NCBI GenBank assembly: GCA_045628945.1
Contig: JAZQQG010000047.1
Span: 25,052-89,051, forward strand
DNA: 64,000 nucleotides
Direction of reading: 5' to 3'
From: RGIG4034 sp045628945
Lineage (GTDB): Bacteria > Bacillota > Clostridia > Lachnospirales > Lachnospiraceae
The translations under genes were made by a program, and so were the position numbers. The notes below the pieces were generated by a model. That model had not been told where the DNA came from. It worked only from the letters and a program-made list of their open reading frames with translations, and did not search any database. Of the stretch, positions 8,022-15,595 are shown in pieces. The stretch's first letter is position 1. Each line of letters starts with the position of its first letter.

Positions 8022-9122
8022 TTACACATTGAAGCGGAACAGAATGACATCGCCGTCCTTCACAACATATTCCTTGCCTTCCATTCCGACAATTCCCTTC
8101 TCTTTTGCCGCAGATAGGCTGCCGTTATCGAGAAGATCCTGCCAGTTCACAACCTCCGCCTTAATGAAGCCGCGTTCAAAATCCGTATGAATCTTACCGG
8201 CCGCCTGCGGTGCCTTGGTTCCTTTCTTAATGGTCCAGGCACGGCACTCATCCTCGCCGGCGGTTAAGAAGGACATCAGGCCCAAAAGATCATAGCTGGC
8301 CGTTACGAGCTTATCAAGACCCGAGGACTCCACCCCGAGATCTGCCAGGAACATTGCCTTCTCCTCGTCATCCAGCTCGGATAATTCCTCCTCCAACTTC
8401 GCCGATACCGCGAAGCACTTCGAGCCCTCGCTGTCAGCCAGTTTGCGAACCACTGCCACATAAGGATTGGAAGCACCGTCATCTGCGAGATCATCTTCCG
8501 CCACATTTGCTGCATAGATGGTCTTCTTCGCCGTCAGAAGGTTGTAGCTTTCAAACCATTCTTTTTTATCATCGTCGTCGGGAACCTCGAAGGTACGAGC
8601 CATATTCCCACCCTCAAGATGTGCCTTAATGGCTTCAAGAAGCTCGTACTCCTTGCCGAGAACCTTGTCCATCCGCGCCTGCTTCGCAACCTTGGCAATA
8701 CGACGCTCCAGAATCTCCAGATCCGAGAAAATCAGTTCCAGATTAATGGTCTCAATATCTCTTGCAGGGTCTACGCTACCCTCGACATGAATGACATTGG
8801 TATCCTCAAAGCAACGTACCACATGGACAATTGCGTCTACCTCACGGATATTGGCAAGGAACTGATTGCCTAAGCCCTCCCCCTTGGAAGCTCCCTTCAC
8901 AAGACCCGCGATATCCACGAACTCGATAACTGCATGGGTAACCTTTTTGCTGTGATAGAGTTCTCCCAGCTTCTCGATTCTCTCATCCGGAACGGGAACA
9001 ATGCCCACATTCGGATCAATGGTACAGAACGGGAAGTTCGCAGCCTGCGCTCCCGCCTTCGTCAAAGAATTAAATAACGTACTCTTACCAACATTAGGTA
9101 AGCCGACGATTCCTAATTTCAT
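8022..9122 (-). CDS. ychF: Ribosome-associated ATPase YchF (Obg family)
   Basis: A 366-aa P-loop protein with G1 GLPNVGKST at residues 7-15, switch region FPFCTIDPNVG, and NVAE in place of the NKxD guanine motif, the hallmark of the ATP-preferring YchF subfamily. A TGS domain ends the protein (FLTAGEDECRAW onward, with GFIKAEVV near the C-terminus). YchF/OLA1 binds ribosomes and influences stress responses. The start at 9122 is chosen because AAGGAG lies upstream and the family always begins MxLGIVGLPNVGKST; an in-frame extension to 9224 would run through the promoter and terminator of the neighbour. It is followed by the lgt fusion after 49 bp. Confidence 0.96.
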   Translation of the reverse strand: MKLGIVGLPNVGKSTLFNSLTKAGAQAANFPFCTIDPNVGIVPVPDERIEKLGELYHSKKVTHAVIEFVDIAGLVKGASKGEGLGNQFLANIREVDAIVHVVRCFEDTNVIHVEGSVDPARDIETINLELIFSDLEILERRIAKVAKQARMDKVLGKEYELLEAIKAHLEGGNMARTFEVPDDDDKKEWFESYNLLTAKKTIYAANVAEDDLADDGASNPYVAVVRKLADSEGSKCFAVSAKLEEELSELDDEEKAMFLADLGVESSGLDKLVTASYDLLGLMSFLTAGEDECRAWTIKKGTKAPQAAGKIHTDFERGFIKAEVVNWQDLLDNGSLSAAKEKGIVGMEGKEYVVKDGDVILFRFNV

Positions 9123-9166
9123 GCTTATAAATCTCCTTCGATTGATCCCCATTTTGAGGAGTACAT

Positions 9167-9216
9167 AAAAAACAAGCCCCAAAACAGCACTTAACATTGT
9201 ACTACAAAGGGGCTTG
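9167..9216 (-). terminator. Terminator of the GGDEF-EAL gene, overlapping the ychF promoter
   Basis: On the minus strand CAAGCCCC (9216-9209) pairs with GGGGCTTG (9180-9173), followed directly by six T. The loop is long (28 bases), so strength is uncertain, but the T-run and the position 20 bp past the stop codon at 9236 fit a rho-independent terminator. Confidence 0.65.
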
Positions 9217-9224
9217 AACTTCAA
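9196..9224 (-). promoter_or_regulatory. Promoter of ychF-lgt, embedded in the terminator
   Basis: TTGAAG (9224-9219) and TACAAT (9201-9196) on the minus strand are 17 bases apart. The -10 box lies inside the loop of the terminator hairpin, and the spacer contains its left arm. Confidence 0.6.
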
Positions 9225-9235
9225 TCATTACCTTG

Positions 9236-11032
9236 TTAACAACTTATCTTCCGAACATACTCCTCCATCGGAAGGGGCTTGCTGTAATAGTAACCCTGCA
9301 CCACATCGCAGCCGAATTCGCGAAGTTTCTCAACCTGAGACTTCTCTTCGGCGCCCTCGGCTAAGCAGGTCACGCGCAGTTCCTTGGCAAGCTGTATCAT
9401 ATTACGCACCACGGCACATTCCTTGTAAGTCTCCTTGACGGTTCCGATTCCGTCCACAAAGGACTTATCAATCTTAATGGTATCCATCGGCATCTTGGTC
9501 AAAAGACCAAGGGAGGAATAGCCGGTTCCGAAGTCATCCACCGAAATCCGGAAACCATGCTCTTTTAAGCCGTAGATTACGCTGATCATATATTCCTGAT
9601 CCTCATAGGCGGCGCTCTCCGTAAGTTCGAAATCAATCAGAGAATGATCCACATCATACTGATCCACAATCGACACGATTCGATGAATCAATTCCGGATT
9701 GCCGAAACTCTTACGAGACAGATTCACGGAAATCGGATAGAGCGGAAGTCCTTCCCGTTTCCATTCCTGCAATGCCTGACATACCTTATGAAGCACAATA
9801 CTGTCTAACTTCCCAATCAGTCCGCCGGTCTCAAAAATCGGCACAAATCGGGCCGGGCTCAAAATCGTCTTGCCCTGATACTTCCAGCGAATCAGTGCCT
9901 CGGCACCTTTAATCTTCTCCGTAGCGATATCGTACTTCGGCTGCAGATAGACCAAAAACTCATCCTCTGCAATGGCCGTTTCCAGATAGGCCTTGATTCG
10001 GGTAGACCATTCCAGCTCATCGTGCATGTCGTCGGTGTAGAATATGACCTCCGTCACGTAGCCCTTGGTACCGCGTCTCTGGACCTCTTTTCCGGCGTCT
10101 GCCACCCGGTCCCCAAGCAATAAACAGTTGCGCATCGGAACGACGCCGCAACGGAAATAAACATGATACTTCGGATCCTCGACAAGAGGCGAAAGCTCCG
10201 CAAAACACGTCTCCAGCTTCTCTCTCATCAAATCTTCTTCCATATCCTCAATCATCATGGCAAAATTGTCATTATGACAGCGGGCACTGTAATAGATCCA
10301 GTCCTGCTTCTTCATATGTTCCGTAATCCGGTACAATACCGCATTCGCAATATCATGACCGTATACCACATTCAGCGCATTGAAGTCCTTCACATCAAAA
10401 TGCACAAACGCAAAATCCTGCATTCCGCGCATGGCAAAGGTCGACAGAATCGGCCAGAGATAGGTCCAGTTATAATGACCGGTTACCAGATCGTGGTACG
10501 CAATCTCTGCCAGATATTTCTCCTGGTCCGTTTCCGGCACAATCTCGTGATAGATATCTTCAAAGCGAATTTCCTTTGCCTGCACGCACAGACGCGTCGA
10601 TCCGTGATGATGGAAAAGCTGTACCAATTCCGGATCCTCTTCTGCCTCAATCATTCCATCAAAAAGATGACGTTTTACATCCGAAATGACATATTCCAAG
10701 GCTCGCTGCACATCACATCCGTTAAAGGAATCCGTACTTGTACGCATCGCAGACAAAAGAAAACCCTTGCGAAGGGGAAGTTTCTGCAATTTCTCAGGGT
10801 ACACCACCCGAGAATCGCCCGCGCGATACTCAATACCAAAGACACGAATGGTCTCCTCGCCCTGTCTGATCCAGAACAAGCCGGGACTGTCGTAGGTTCC
10901 GAAGGCTCCCGCATACTGCTTCAGTTCCTCAGGAATCTCCCCATGATAGAAATCCTGCACGGCTTCCTCCGATGCATCAATATAATATAACTCACGGTCC
11001 GGTTTGTAGATATGTCCCGTAATTAGTCGCAT
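9236..11032 (-). CDS. EAL-domain c-di-GMP phosphodiesterase with a degenerate GGDEF domain
   Basis: A soluble 598-aa protein. Residues 1-175 are an unrecognised N-terminal sensory region. A GGDEF domain at about 178-340 has CHNDN (252-256) in place of GGDEF and so cannot make c-di-GMP; it may bind GTP or serve as a scaffold. The EAL domain from about 360 keeps its active-site set: EAL 378-380, SVNLS near 437, ELTE at 469-472, DDFGTGYSS at 499-507, KIDK near 520 and the late AEG glutamate near 559. It should therefore hydrolyse c-di-GMP. There is no membrane helix. It lies 81 bp downstream of a sigma-D-driven gene pair with no terminator in between, so it may be read from the flagellar promoter as well as its own. 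Confidence 0.93.
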   Translation of the reverse strand: MRLITGHIYKPDRELYYIDASEEAVQDFYHGEIPEELKQYAGAFGTYDSPGLFWIRQGEETIRVFGIEYRAGDSRVVYPEKLQKLPLRKGFLLSAMRTSTDSFNGCDVQRALEYVISDVKRHLFDGMIEAEEDPELVQLFHHHGSTRLCVQAKEIRFEDIYHEIVPETDQEKYLAEIAYHDLVTGHYNWTYLWPILSTFAMRGMQDFAFVHFDVKDFNALNVVYGHDIANAVLYRITEHMKKQDWIYYSARCHNDNFAMMIEDMEEDLMREKLETCFAELSPLVEDPKYHVYFRCGVVPMRNCLLLGDRVADAGKEVQRRGTKGYVTEVIFYTDDMHDELEWSTRIKAYLETAIAEDEFLVYLQPKYDIATEKIKGAEALIRWKYQGKTILSPARFVPIFETGGLIGKLDSIVLHKVCQALQEWKREGLPLYPISVNLSRKSFGNPELIHRIVSIVDQYDVDHSLIDFELTESAAYEDQEYMISVIYGLKEHGFRISVDDFGTGYSSLGLLTKMPMDTIKIDKSFVDGIGTVKETYKECAVVRNMIQLAKELRVTCLAEGAEEKSQVEKLREFGCDVVQGYYYSKPLPMEEYVRKISC

Positions 11033-11074
11033 AGATTACGCTCCTACCTTATAGGTACTTATTTCCTATCTCTT

Positions 11075-11102
11075 ATTATATCTTTTTTCAGGCAAAAGAC
11101 AA
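11075..11102 (-). promoter_or_regulatory. Vegetative promoter of the GGDEF-EAL gene
   Basis: TTGTCT (11102-11097) and TATAAT (11080-11075) on the minus strand with 16-base spacing, about 43 bp before the start codon. A perfect -10 makes this a convincing independent promoter in addition to any read-through. Confidence 0.65.
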
Positions 11103-11113
11103 TGGAAACTTCT

Positions 11114-12100
11114 CTATACAGTAAGGTTCAGCACGGTTGCTCCCACCGAATCGCCGCCCTGCGAGAAACCGGGTAAGGGACCACCGGATAACCCTGTCGG
11201 GACACTCTGGGAATAACCGGATCGGATGCGCTCGTAATGGTCAAAGAGTTGTTTGAGATAGTCGGCATCCGCCTTCACCATCTCCTTATTCTCCTTGTTT
11301 CTATGCTTCAGTTCCATCTCTTTTATGTCTTCCGGGTCCGTTTCCCCGCCACCGGAGTAGACCACCTCCGACAGACTGTCGATTACCTCTGAGGCCATTT
11401 CAGCCAGGGAATCTGACATCTCCTCTGTGAATTCCTCCGAAAGCTTCATAGCAAGTTCCTCGGCCGATTCCTCCGCCTCCAAGGCTTCGTCCGTTTCCTC
11501 CGCGCTGAATGCGTCATCCTTCTCCGGCTCTTCCACCTTCTCGTCGGTTCCGTAATTGTCCACGCATAAGCCGCCACCGTGACCGACACGTTTGGCTGCC
11601 TCTTCCTCCTCTATGTGTTTCACCTTCTTCTTGGCTACACGCTCCATTGCCTTCGCATGCTGCAATGCTGCCTCCACTTCCTCTGCATCGTACTGACCGG
11701 AAGCCTTGGCACGCTTTAACTTCACCACTTCCTGTTTCGCGGAGCGAACCGCTTCTCTGGCGGCAGTCGAGGTCTTGCTTCGAAGAATTTTCGCCGAAAC
11801 ACTCTTGGATTGATAATTTAATTTTTTCTGGGCAAGGGTACTGTCCTTCGTCGACTGTCGTTGGGTACGAAGGGTCTCGCTTTGCTTTTTTAAGCTGTCC
11901 AGTACAGAATTCTTGACCGTGGCCTGATACGGATTTTTTTGTTTCTCCGTGTCCGCATTGGCAATCATTCGCTTCATTTCCCGAATGCGGGAATCCGTCT
12001 GCTCCGAGTCCTGTCTGCGCGAATCGGACCACCGTTTTCCATAGCCCTGTTCGAGATTCTGCCCATAATTGAATCCATACTCCCGACCGATTGCATTCAT
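11114..12100 (-). CDS. Uncharacterised coiled-coil, acidic protein of a sigma-D operon
   Basis: I do not recognise a named family with certainty. The 328 residues divide into a basic, glutamine/serine-rich N-terminal third, a strongly helical conserved-looking core (about 90-165: SKTSTAAREAVRSAKQEV and then VEAALQHAKAMERVAKKKVK), a very acidic middle (about 190-250, rich in E and D) and a glycine/serine-rich tail. There is no signal peptide and no transmembrane helix. The core resembles hypothetical proteins I associate with flagellated Lachnospiraceae. It starts 4 bp after the preceding DUF6033-like gene, so the two are one transcription and probably translation unit, driven from the sigma-D promoter at 12944-12970. 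Function unknown; a role connected with motility is inference from the promoter only. Confidence 0.8.
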   Translation of the reverse strand: MNAIGREYGFNYGQNLEQGYGKRWSDSRRQDSEQTDSRIREMKRMIANADTEKQKNPYQATVKNSVLDSLKKQSETLRTQRQSTKDSTLAQKKLNYQSKSVSAKILRSKTSTAAREAVRSAKQEVVKLKRAKASGQYDAEEVEAALQHAKAMERVAKKKVKHIEEEEAAKRVGHGGGLCVDNYGTDEKVEEPEKDDAFSAEETDEALEAEESAEELAMKLSEEFTEEMSDSLAEMASEVIDSLSEVVYSGGGETDPEDIKEMELKHRNKENKEMVKADADYLKQLFDHYERIRSGYSQSVPTGLSGGPLPGFSQGGDSVGATVLNLTV

Positions 12101-12104
12101 AGGC

Positions 12105-12863
12105 TTATCCTCGATAGTCGATATTCTGTCCTAACTGCTTCTCCTCTTCCGTCCGAACACTGTCCGTCCGAAGATTCATGTTATAGTCACTGATTTTCTT
12201 CATCAGCTCATCTATGGAGCCTGCCGTAATCATAATCGGCCGCTCCGTATCGGATTTGATATCAGCAGCCTCCTCCTTATTATCGCGGTGCTGCAATTTT
12301 TCTTCCCATTTTTCGTGTTGTGCACGCTTCTCTGCCTTCTTCTCGGCAGCCTTCTTCTCCGCATGATGCTTCTCGATACGTGCACGCTGTTGGTCTGCAG
12401 ATTTCTGCATTACCGCAAAAAATTCCGTGGTGCCGTCATCCTTCACATTGATGCCGTAGCCCTTTACATTGCCCCCCATACCGGAGCCCTCGACAGAACT
12501 CTTGAATGCATTCAGATTTACCGAGGATTTCTCAATAATCGACTCGTACTGCTTGCGGTATTTTTCATCCGTCGCCATGCGCTCGATTTTTTCTTCGTTA
12601 ATCAGGCAAATCGGCTTATTGGGATTCATGAACTGACTGACATGGGACTTGGCATAATCCTTTTGGTCCTCACTGACTAACACAAAGTCAAAGTTCGAGA
12701 ATTTCTTCTTTAACTCCTCGTAATACTTCTCGCCCTCCTCGGAAAGCTTCGCATTTCCGATTACTCTTCCGCTGTTTGCCATTGGATTATTAAACTGGGT
12801 TTGTTGAATGGGATTCGTAGGCGCAACCGCACCCGGCTGCATAAGATTCGATTGAATAGACAT
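12105..12863 (-). CDS. DUF6033-like protein, first gene of a sigma-D operon
   Basis: A 252-aa cytosolic-looking protein. The Q/N-rich N-terminus (about 1-35) leads into a core beginning LSEEGEKYYEELKKKFSNFDFVLVSED, which I tentatively recognise as the DUF6033 family of Lachnospiraceae. A lysine/glutamate/alanine-rich helix follows at about 165-215, and the tail contains MITAGSIDELMKKISDYNMN. No catalytic motif is apparent. AAGGAG precedes the ATG at 12863. The promoter 80 bp upstream is a textbook flagellar sigma factor site. The N-terminus looks like the disordered start of a secreted or scaffold-bound flagellar-type substrate, but that is speculation. Confidence 0.78.
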   Translation of the reverse strand: MSIQSNLMQPGAVAPTNPIQQTQFNNPMANSGRVIGNAKLSEEGEKYYEELKKKFSNFDFVLVSEDQKDYAKSHVSQFMNPNKPICLINEEKIERMATDEKYRKQYESIIEKSSVNLNAFKSSVEGSGMGGNVKGYGINVKDDGTTEFFAVMQKSADQQRARIEKHHAEKKAAEKKAEKRAQHEKWEEKLQHRDNKEEAADIKSDTERPIMITAGSIDELMKKISDYNMNLRTDSVRTEEEKQLGQNIDYRG

Positions 12864-12943
12864 AGTGGACTCCTTTCCGACTTAAGTCATATATGAAATG
12901 TTACTGGTTTTCACGCAAATCCTTTTGCGCCTCTTTGATAGTC

Positions 12944-12970
12944 TTATCGGCAAACCTTTAGAAAAGTTTA
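12944..12970 (-). promoter_or_regulatory. Sigma-D (sigma-28, FliA-type) flagellar promoter
   Basis: On the minus strand TAAA (12970-12967) is followed after exactly 15 bases by GCCGATAA (12951-12944). This is a perfect match to the consensus TAAA-N15-GCCGATAA of the flagellar sigma factor. Transcription would start near 12935 and run into the DUF6033-like gene at 12863. Confidence 0.85.
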
Positions 12971-12995
12971 TACCGTTCTTGCATTTTACTCATTC

Positions 12996-13871
12996 TTATA
13001 TAGGTTCGTCTGATTTCTGAGGAATCTCAATATGGTTCTTAAGCAACAATGCCTCAAGTTCCTGAATACGAGCAGTCGAGGCATTATGTTCATTCCGAAT
13101 CTTGCAAAGTTCAGCCTCTGCTGCCGCACGCCCAATTGCGATGCCTTCCTCGCGACCTTCCTCACGGCCTTCCTCACGGCCAAGTGCGCGACCTTCTTCT
13201 CTCATGTCATAATCATGTAAGCGTTCCTTCATATAACTGCTCCTCCACTCCTCGTTTCGGCGTGCATTACGAACCTCCCGTTTTAATCGTTTGGTAAGTG
13301 CGGTCTTTCCGCCTTCCCCGGTCTGCATGAATTGATAGAAATCCACCAATTCGACCGGTAGGTCTGTCCCATCGTATGCACAGTTAAAAAAATACCTTTT
13401 CATCCCGTCCTTCACTTCTATTGTATCATCCTCGATACATTTTGTGCAGAGAGAATAGATGGGAAGCCCCTGTCCAAAGGGGTCAAATGTACAAATAAAG
13501 AGAATCTGACTCTCAGGAAGATTCCGATAAGGAATGCCCTTCCCGAGAAAATCCGTATCGATGCAGGATTGATAGAACCTGGACCGCTTTGGGAGGTCTA
13601 ATTCCTCTATGGATTGGTGGTTTAAGTTCTGCATCTCCGCATCGTATATCGCAGCATCATCCTGCGTATAGATATCCAGTCGAACCGGCTTGCCGTCTGC
13701 GTAGTAGCGAAATTCCTTCTGGTTATTCGGGGTTCGAAGTTCCCCAATCGGATGTTGCAGGAGGCATTCCAACACCTCCTTACACAACTCCTTGTTCTGC
13801 ATAAGTCTGCCAAACAAGAAGTCATCCGTAAACGTCAAGTCTTCATAACGTTTGAATTTTGCATTCTTCAT
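12996..13871 (-). CDS. Rpn family PD-(D/E)XK nuclease / transposase-like protein
   Basis: A 291-aa protein of the Rpn (recombination-promoting nuclease, former PDDEXK transposase) family. The N-terminus FKRYEDLTFTDDFLFGRLM is the family's opening motif. The nuclease core shows VRLDIY near residue 67 and YDAEMQ near 78, the Asp and Glu/Gln of the PD-(D/E)XK fold. The C-terminus has the typical EGREEG repeat (about 228-245) followed by a helical segment. It is a single complete copy with no terminal inverted repeats or target duplication nearby, so it is not a visible transposon. Its own promoter lies at 13954-13982. Confidence 0.88.
   Translation of the reverse strand: MKNAKFKRYEDLTFTDDFLFGRLMQNKELCKEVLECLLQHPIGELRTPNNQKEFRYYADGKPVRLDIYTQDDAAIYDAEMQNLNHQSIEELDLPKRSRFYQSCIDTDFLGKGIPYRNLPESQILFICTFDPFGQGLPIYSLCTKCIEDDTIEVKDGMKRYFFNCAYDGTDLPVELVDFYQFMQTGEGGKTALTKRLKREVRNARRNEEWRSSYMKERLHDYDMREEGRALGREEGREEGREEGIAIGRAAAEAELCKIRNEHNASTARIQELEALLLKNHIEIPQKSDEPI
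13144..13198 (-). repeat. Imperfect 12-bp tandem repeats inside the rpn gene
   Basis: On the plus strand four to five consecutive 12-mers related to CCTTCCTCACGG occur (13144, 13156, 13168, a diverged copy at 13180 and a partial one at 13192). They encode the GREE repeats. The 12-bp unit keeps frame when copies are gained or lost. Confidence 0.75.
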
Positions 13872-13953
13872 AATGCTCCTTTCCGCAGGAGAAAAGGGAG
13901 CACAGTTTCAATCATCCCGTCCTTCCTGCATACCGTAATAAAAATAGTGTGTG

Positions 13954-13982
13954 ATTGTAAGCAGGAAATTCAGAATTGATAA
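13954..13982 (-). promoter_or_regulatory. Candidate promoter of rpn
   Basis: TTATCA (13982-13977) and TACAAT (13959-13954) with 17-base spacing on the minus strand. The -35 box matches the consensus in four of six positions only. A GGAAAGGAG ribosome site precedes the ATG. Confidence 0.45.
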
Positions 13983-14092
13983 GATAAAAAAGAAAAGATA
14001 GATCAATAGATTCGTTTCAAGAAAATCTGCTTACGGAGAGTATATCATAGTCTCCGACAAATGAGAAGAGGGCCGGTAAAGAAACCTTCTCA

Positions 14093-14132
14093 AAAAATGG
14101 GGCGTGTGAAATTTTATTTTTTCACACGCCCC
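14093..14132 (-). terminator. Terminator of the phenylacetate-CoA ligase gene
   Basis: A 12-bp inverted repeat (GGGGCGTGTGAA at 14099-14110 with TTCACACGCCCC at 14121-14132) forms a strong stem. On the minus strand it is followed by ATTTTTTG. It lies 41 bp past the stop codon at 14174. Confidence 0.9.
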
Positions 14133-14173
14133 GATATTCACAAACAAGAATCGAATTCACCAATCCCGTTTCA

Positions 14174-15484
14174 TTACATCATCGTATAAAGATTTCTCTT
14201 ATCGATTACACGCTTTGCCTTGCCTTCGCTTCGAAGAATGGTCTCCGGCTCAATGATGTTCACATCCACCTTGATACCGAGCATGGACTTCAGTCCGGCA
14301 ACAATTGCACCGGTAGCCTTCTCTACATCGAAGTTCGGATCTGCCGCCATCTCCGGAGTCTTCTCCACGTTCAGCTCGATGCTGTCCTTATTGCCCTCAC
14401 GGTCAACCACGATTAAGTAGTTGGCCTGATAGCCTAACTGGAACAGTACCTGCTCAATCTGGGAAGGCCATACGTTAACGCCCTTCACGACCATCATATC
14501 ATCGGAACGTCCCATCAGCTTGGACATTCTTACATGGGTACGTCCGCAAGGACACTTCTCGCGGGTTAACTTGCAGAGGTCACGGGTACGATAACGAAGC
14601 AGAGGGAACGCCTTCTTGGTAAGGCAGGTAAATACCAACTCACCAACCTCGCCGTCGGGAAGTACTTCGCCGGTCTCGGGATTGATAATCTCGGGAACGA
14701 AATGGTCCTCCTGAACGTGCATACCGTTCTGCTCTTCACACTCAAAGGATACACCGGGACCGGAAATCTCGGTCAATCCATAGATATCAAATGCCTTAAG
14801 TCCCAGCGTCTTCTCGATATCTCTTCTCATTTCCTCGGTCCAGGGCTCTGCGCCAAAGATACCGGCCTTCAACTTCAAGGTATCCTTCACGCCCTTCTTG
14901 GTGACTGCCTCACCGATGGTGGCAGCATAGGAAGGCGTACAGCAAAGAATCGTGGAGCCCAGATCCTGCATAAACTGAATCTGACGATCCGTGTTACCGG
15001 AAGACATAGGAAGGGTTAAGGAACCCACCAGATGAGAACCGCCGTTTAATCCGGGACCACCGGTAAAAAGACCATATCCGTAGCAGACATGTACCACATC
15101 ATCCTTCGATCCGCCTGCGGCTACGATGGAACGAGCGCAGCACTCCTCCCATACACGAAGGTCGTCCATCGTGTAGAACGCAACCACACGACGACCGGTG
15201 GTACCGCTGGTAGACTGAATACGAACCACCTCCGACATCGGAGTGCCCAAAAATCCATAGGGGTATTCATCGCGAAGCTCATCCTTCTCGATGAAAGGAA
15301 GCTTATGAAGATCTTCAATTCCGTGAATGTCCGAAGGCTTTACCCCCATAGCATCCATCTTGTCACGATAGACCTTGACATTCTCATATACATGCTTTAC
15401 CTGCTCAACGATTCGCTCGCTCTGTAATTTCACCAATTCTTCACGACTCATCGTCTCAATTTCAGGCTGAAAATAGTTACCCAT
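14174..15484 (-). CDS. Phenylacetate-CoA ligase family protein (PaaK-like)
   Basis: A 436-aa adenylate-forming enzyme that activates an aryl acid to its CoA thioester via an acyl-AMP. The phosphate-binding loop STSGTTGRRVVAFYT is near residues 91-105, DIYGLTEISGPG near 227-238 marks the A5 region, and RYRTRDLCKL near 300 fits the hinge motif. The small C-terminal domain is the PaaK type. In anaerobic clostridia such genes usually accompany indolepyruvate:ferredoxin oxidoreductase in aromatic amino acid fermentation, but neither that gene nor other paa genes are in this window, so the substrate is open. It is a single-gene unit with AAGGAGAA ahead of the ATG and a strong terminator. Confidence 0.9.
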   Translation of the reverse strand: MGNYFQPEIETMSREELVKLQSERIVEQVKHVYENVKVYRDKMDAMGVKPSDIHGIEDLHKLPFIEKDELRDEYPYGFLGTPMSEVVRIQSTSGTTGRRVVAFYTMDDLRVWEECCARSIVAAGGSKDDVVHVCYGYGLFTGGPGLNGGSHLVGSLTLPMSSGNTDRQIQFMQDLGSTILCCTPSYAATIGEAVTKKGVKDTLKLKAGIFGAEPWTEEMRRDIEKTLGLKAFDIYGLTEISGPGVSFECEEQNGMHVQEDHFVPEIINPETGEVLPDGEVGELVFTCLTKKAFPLLRYRTRDLCKLTREKCPCGRTHVRMSKLMGRSDDMMVVKGVNVWPSQIEQVLFQLGYQANYLIVVDREGNKDSIELNVEKTPEMAADPNFDVEKATGAIVAGLKSMLGIKVDVNIIEPETILRSEGKAKRVIDKRNLYTMM

Positions 15485-15547
15485 AAATCATTCTCCTTCA
15501 TATAGTTTTTTGTAAACCCAAAGACTATTGTACCTAATAATGACGAA

Positions 15548-15583
15548 AAAGTCCACAAAAAGCTATTGCCTCTTGTGGACTTT
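15548..15583 (-). terminator. Terminator of the ABC exporter operon
   Basis: AAAGTCCACAA (15548-15558) and TTGTGGACTTT (15573-15583) form an 11-bp stem, followed on the minus strand by TTTC. It is 13 bp past the stop of the second exporter gene. A TACAAT -10-like box for the ligase gene lies just beyond it. Confidence 0.8.
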
Positions 15584-15595
15584 GTACGAAAATTC

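Larger units (their letters stand above)
13872..14173. other. 302-bp intergenic region between rpn and the CoA ligase gene
   Basis: It holds the rpn leader, a candidate rpn promoter and the ligase terminator. I see no further gene, RNA motif or repeat in the remaining roughly 110 bp (13983-14090). Confidence 0.7.

Noticed and set aside
9123..9224. N-terminal extension of YchF by 34 residues
   Set aside because: It would read through the ychF promoter and the upstream gene's terminator; the family starts at MKLGIVGLPNVGKST, where a good ribosome site exists.
12996..13871. Rpn gene as part of an insertion sequence
   Set aside because: No terminal inverted repeats or target-site duplications are visible on either side, and the flanks are an ordinary promoter and a terminator.
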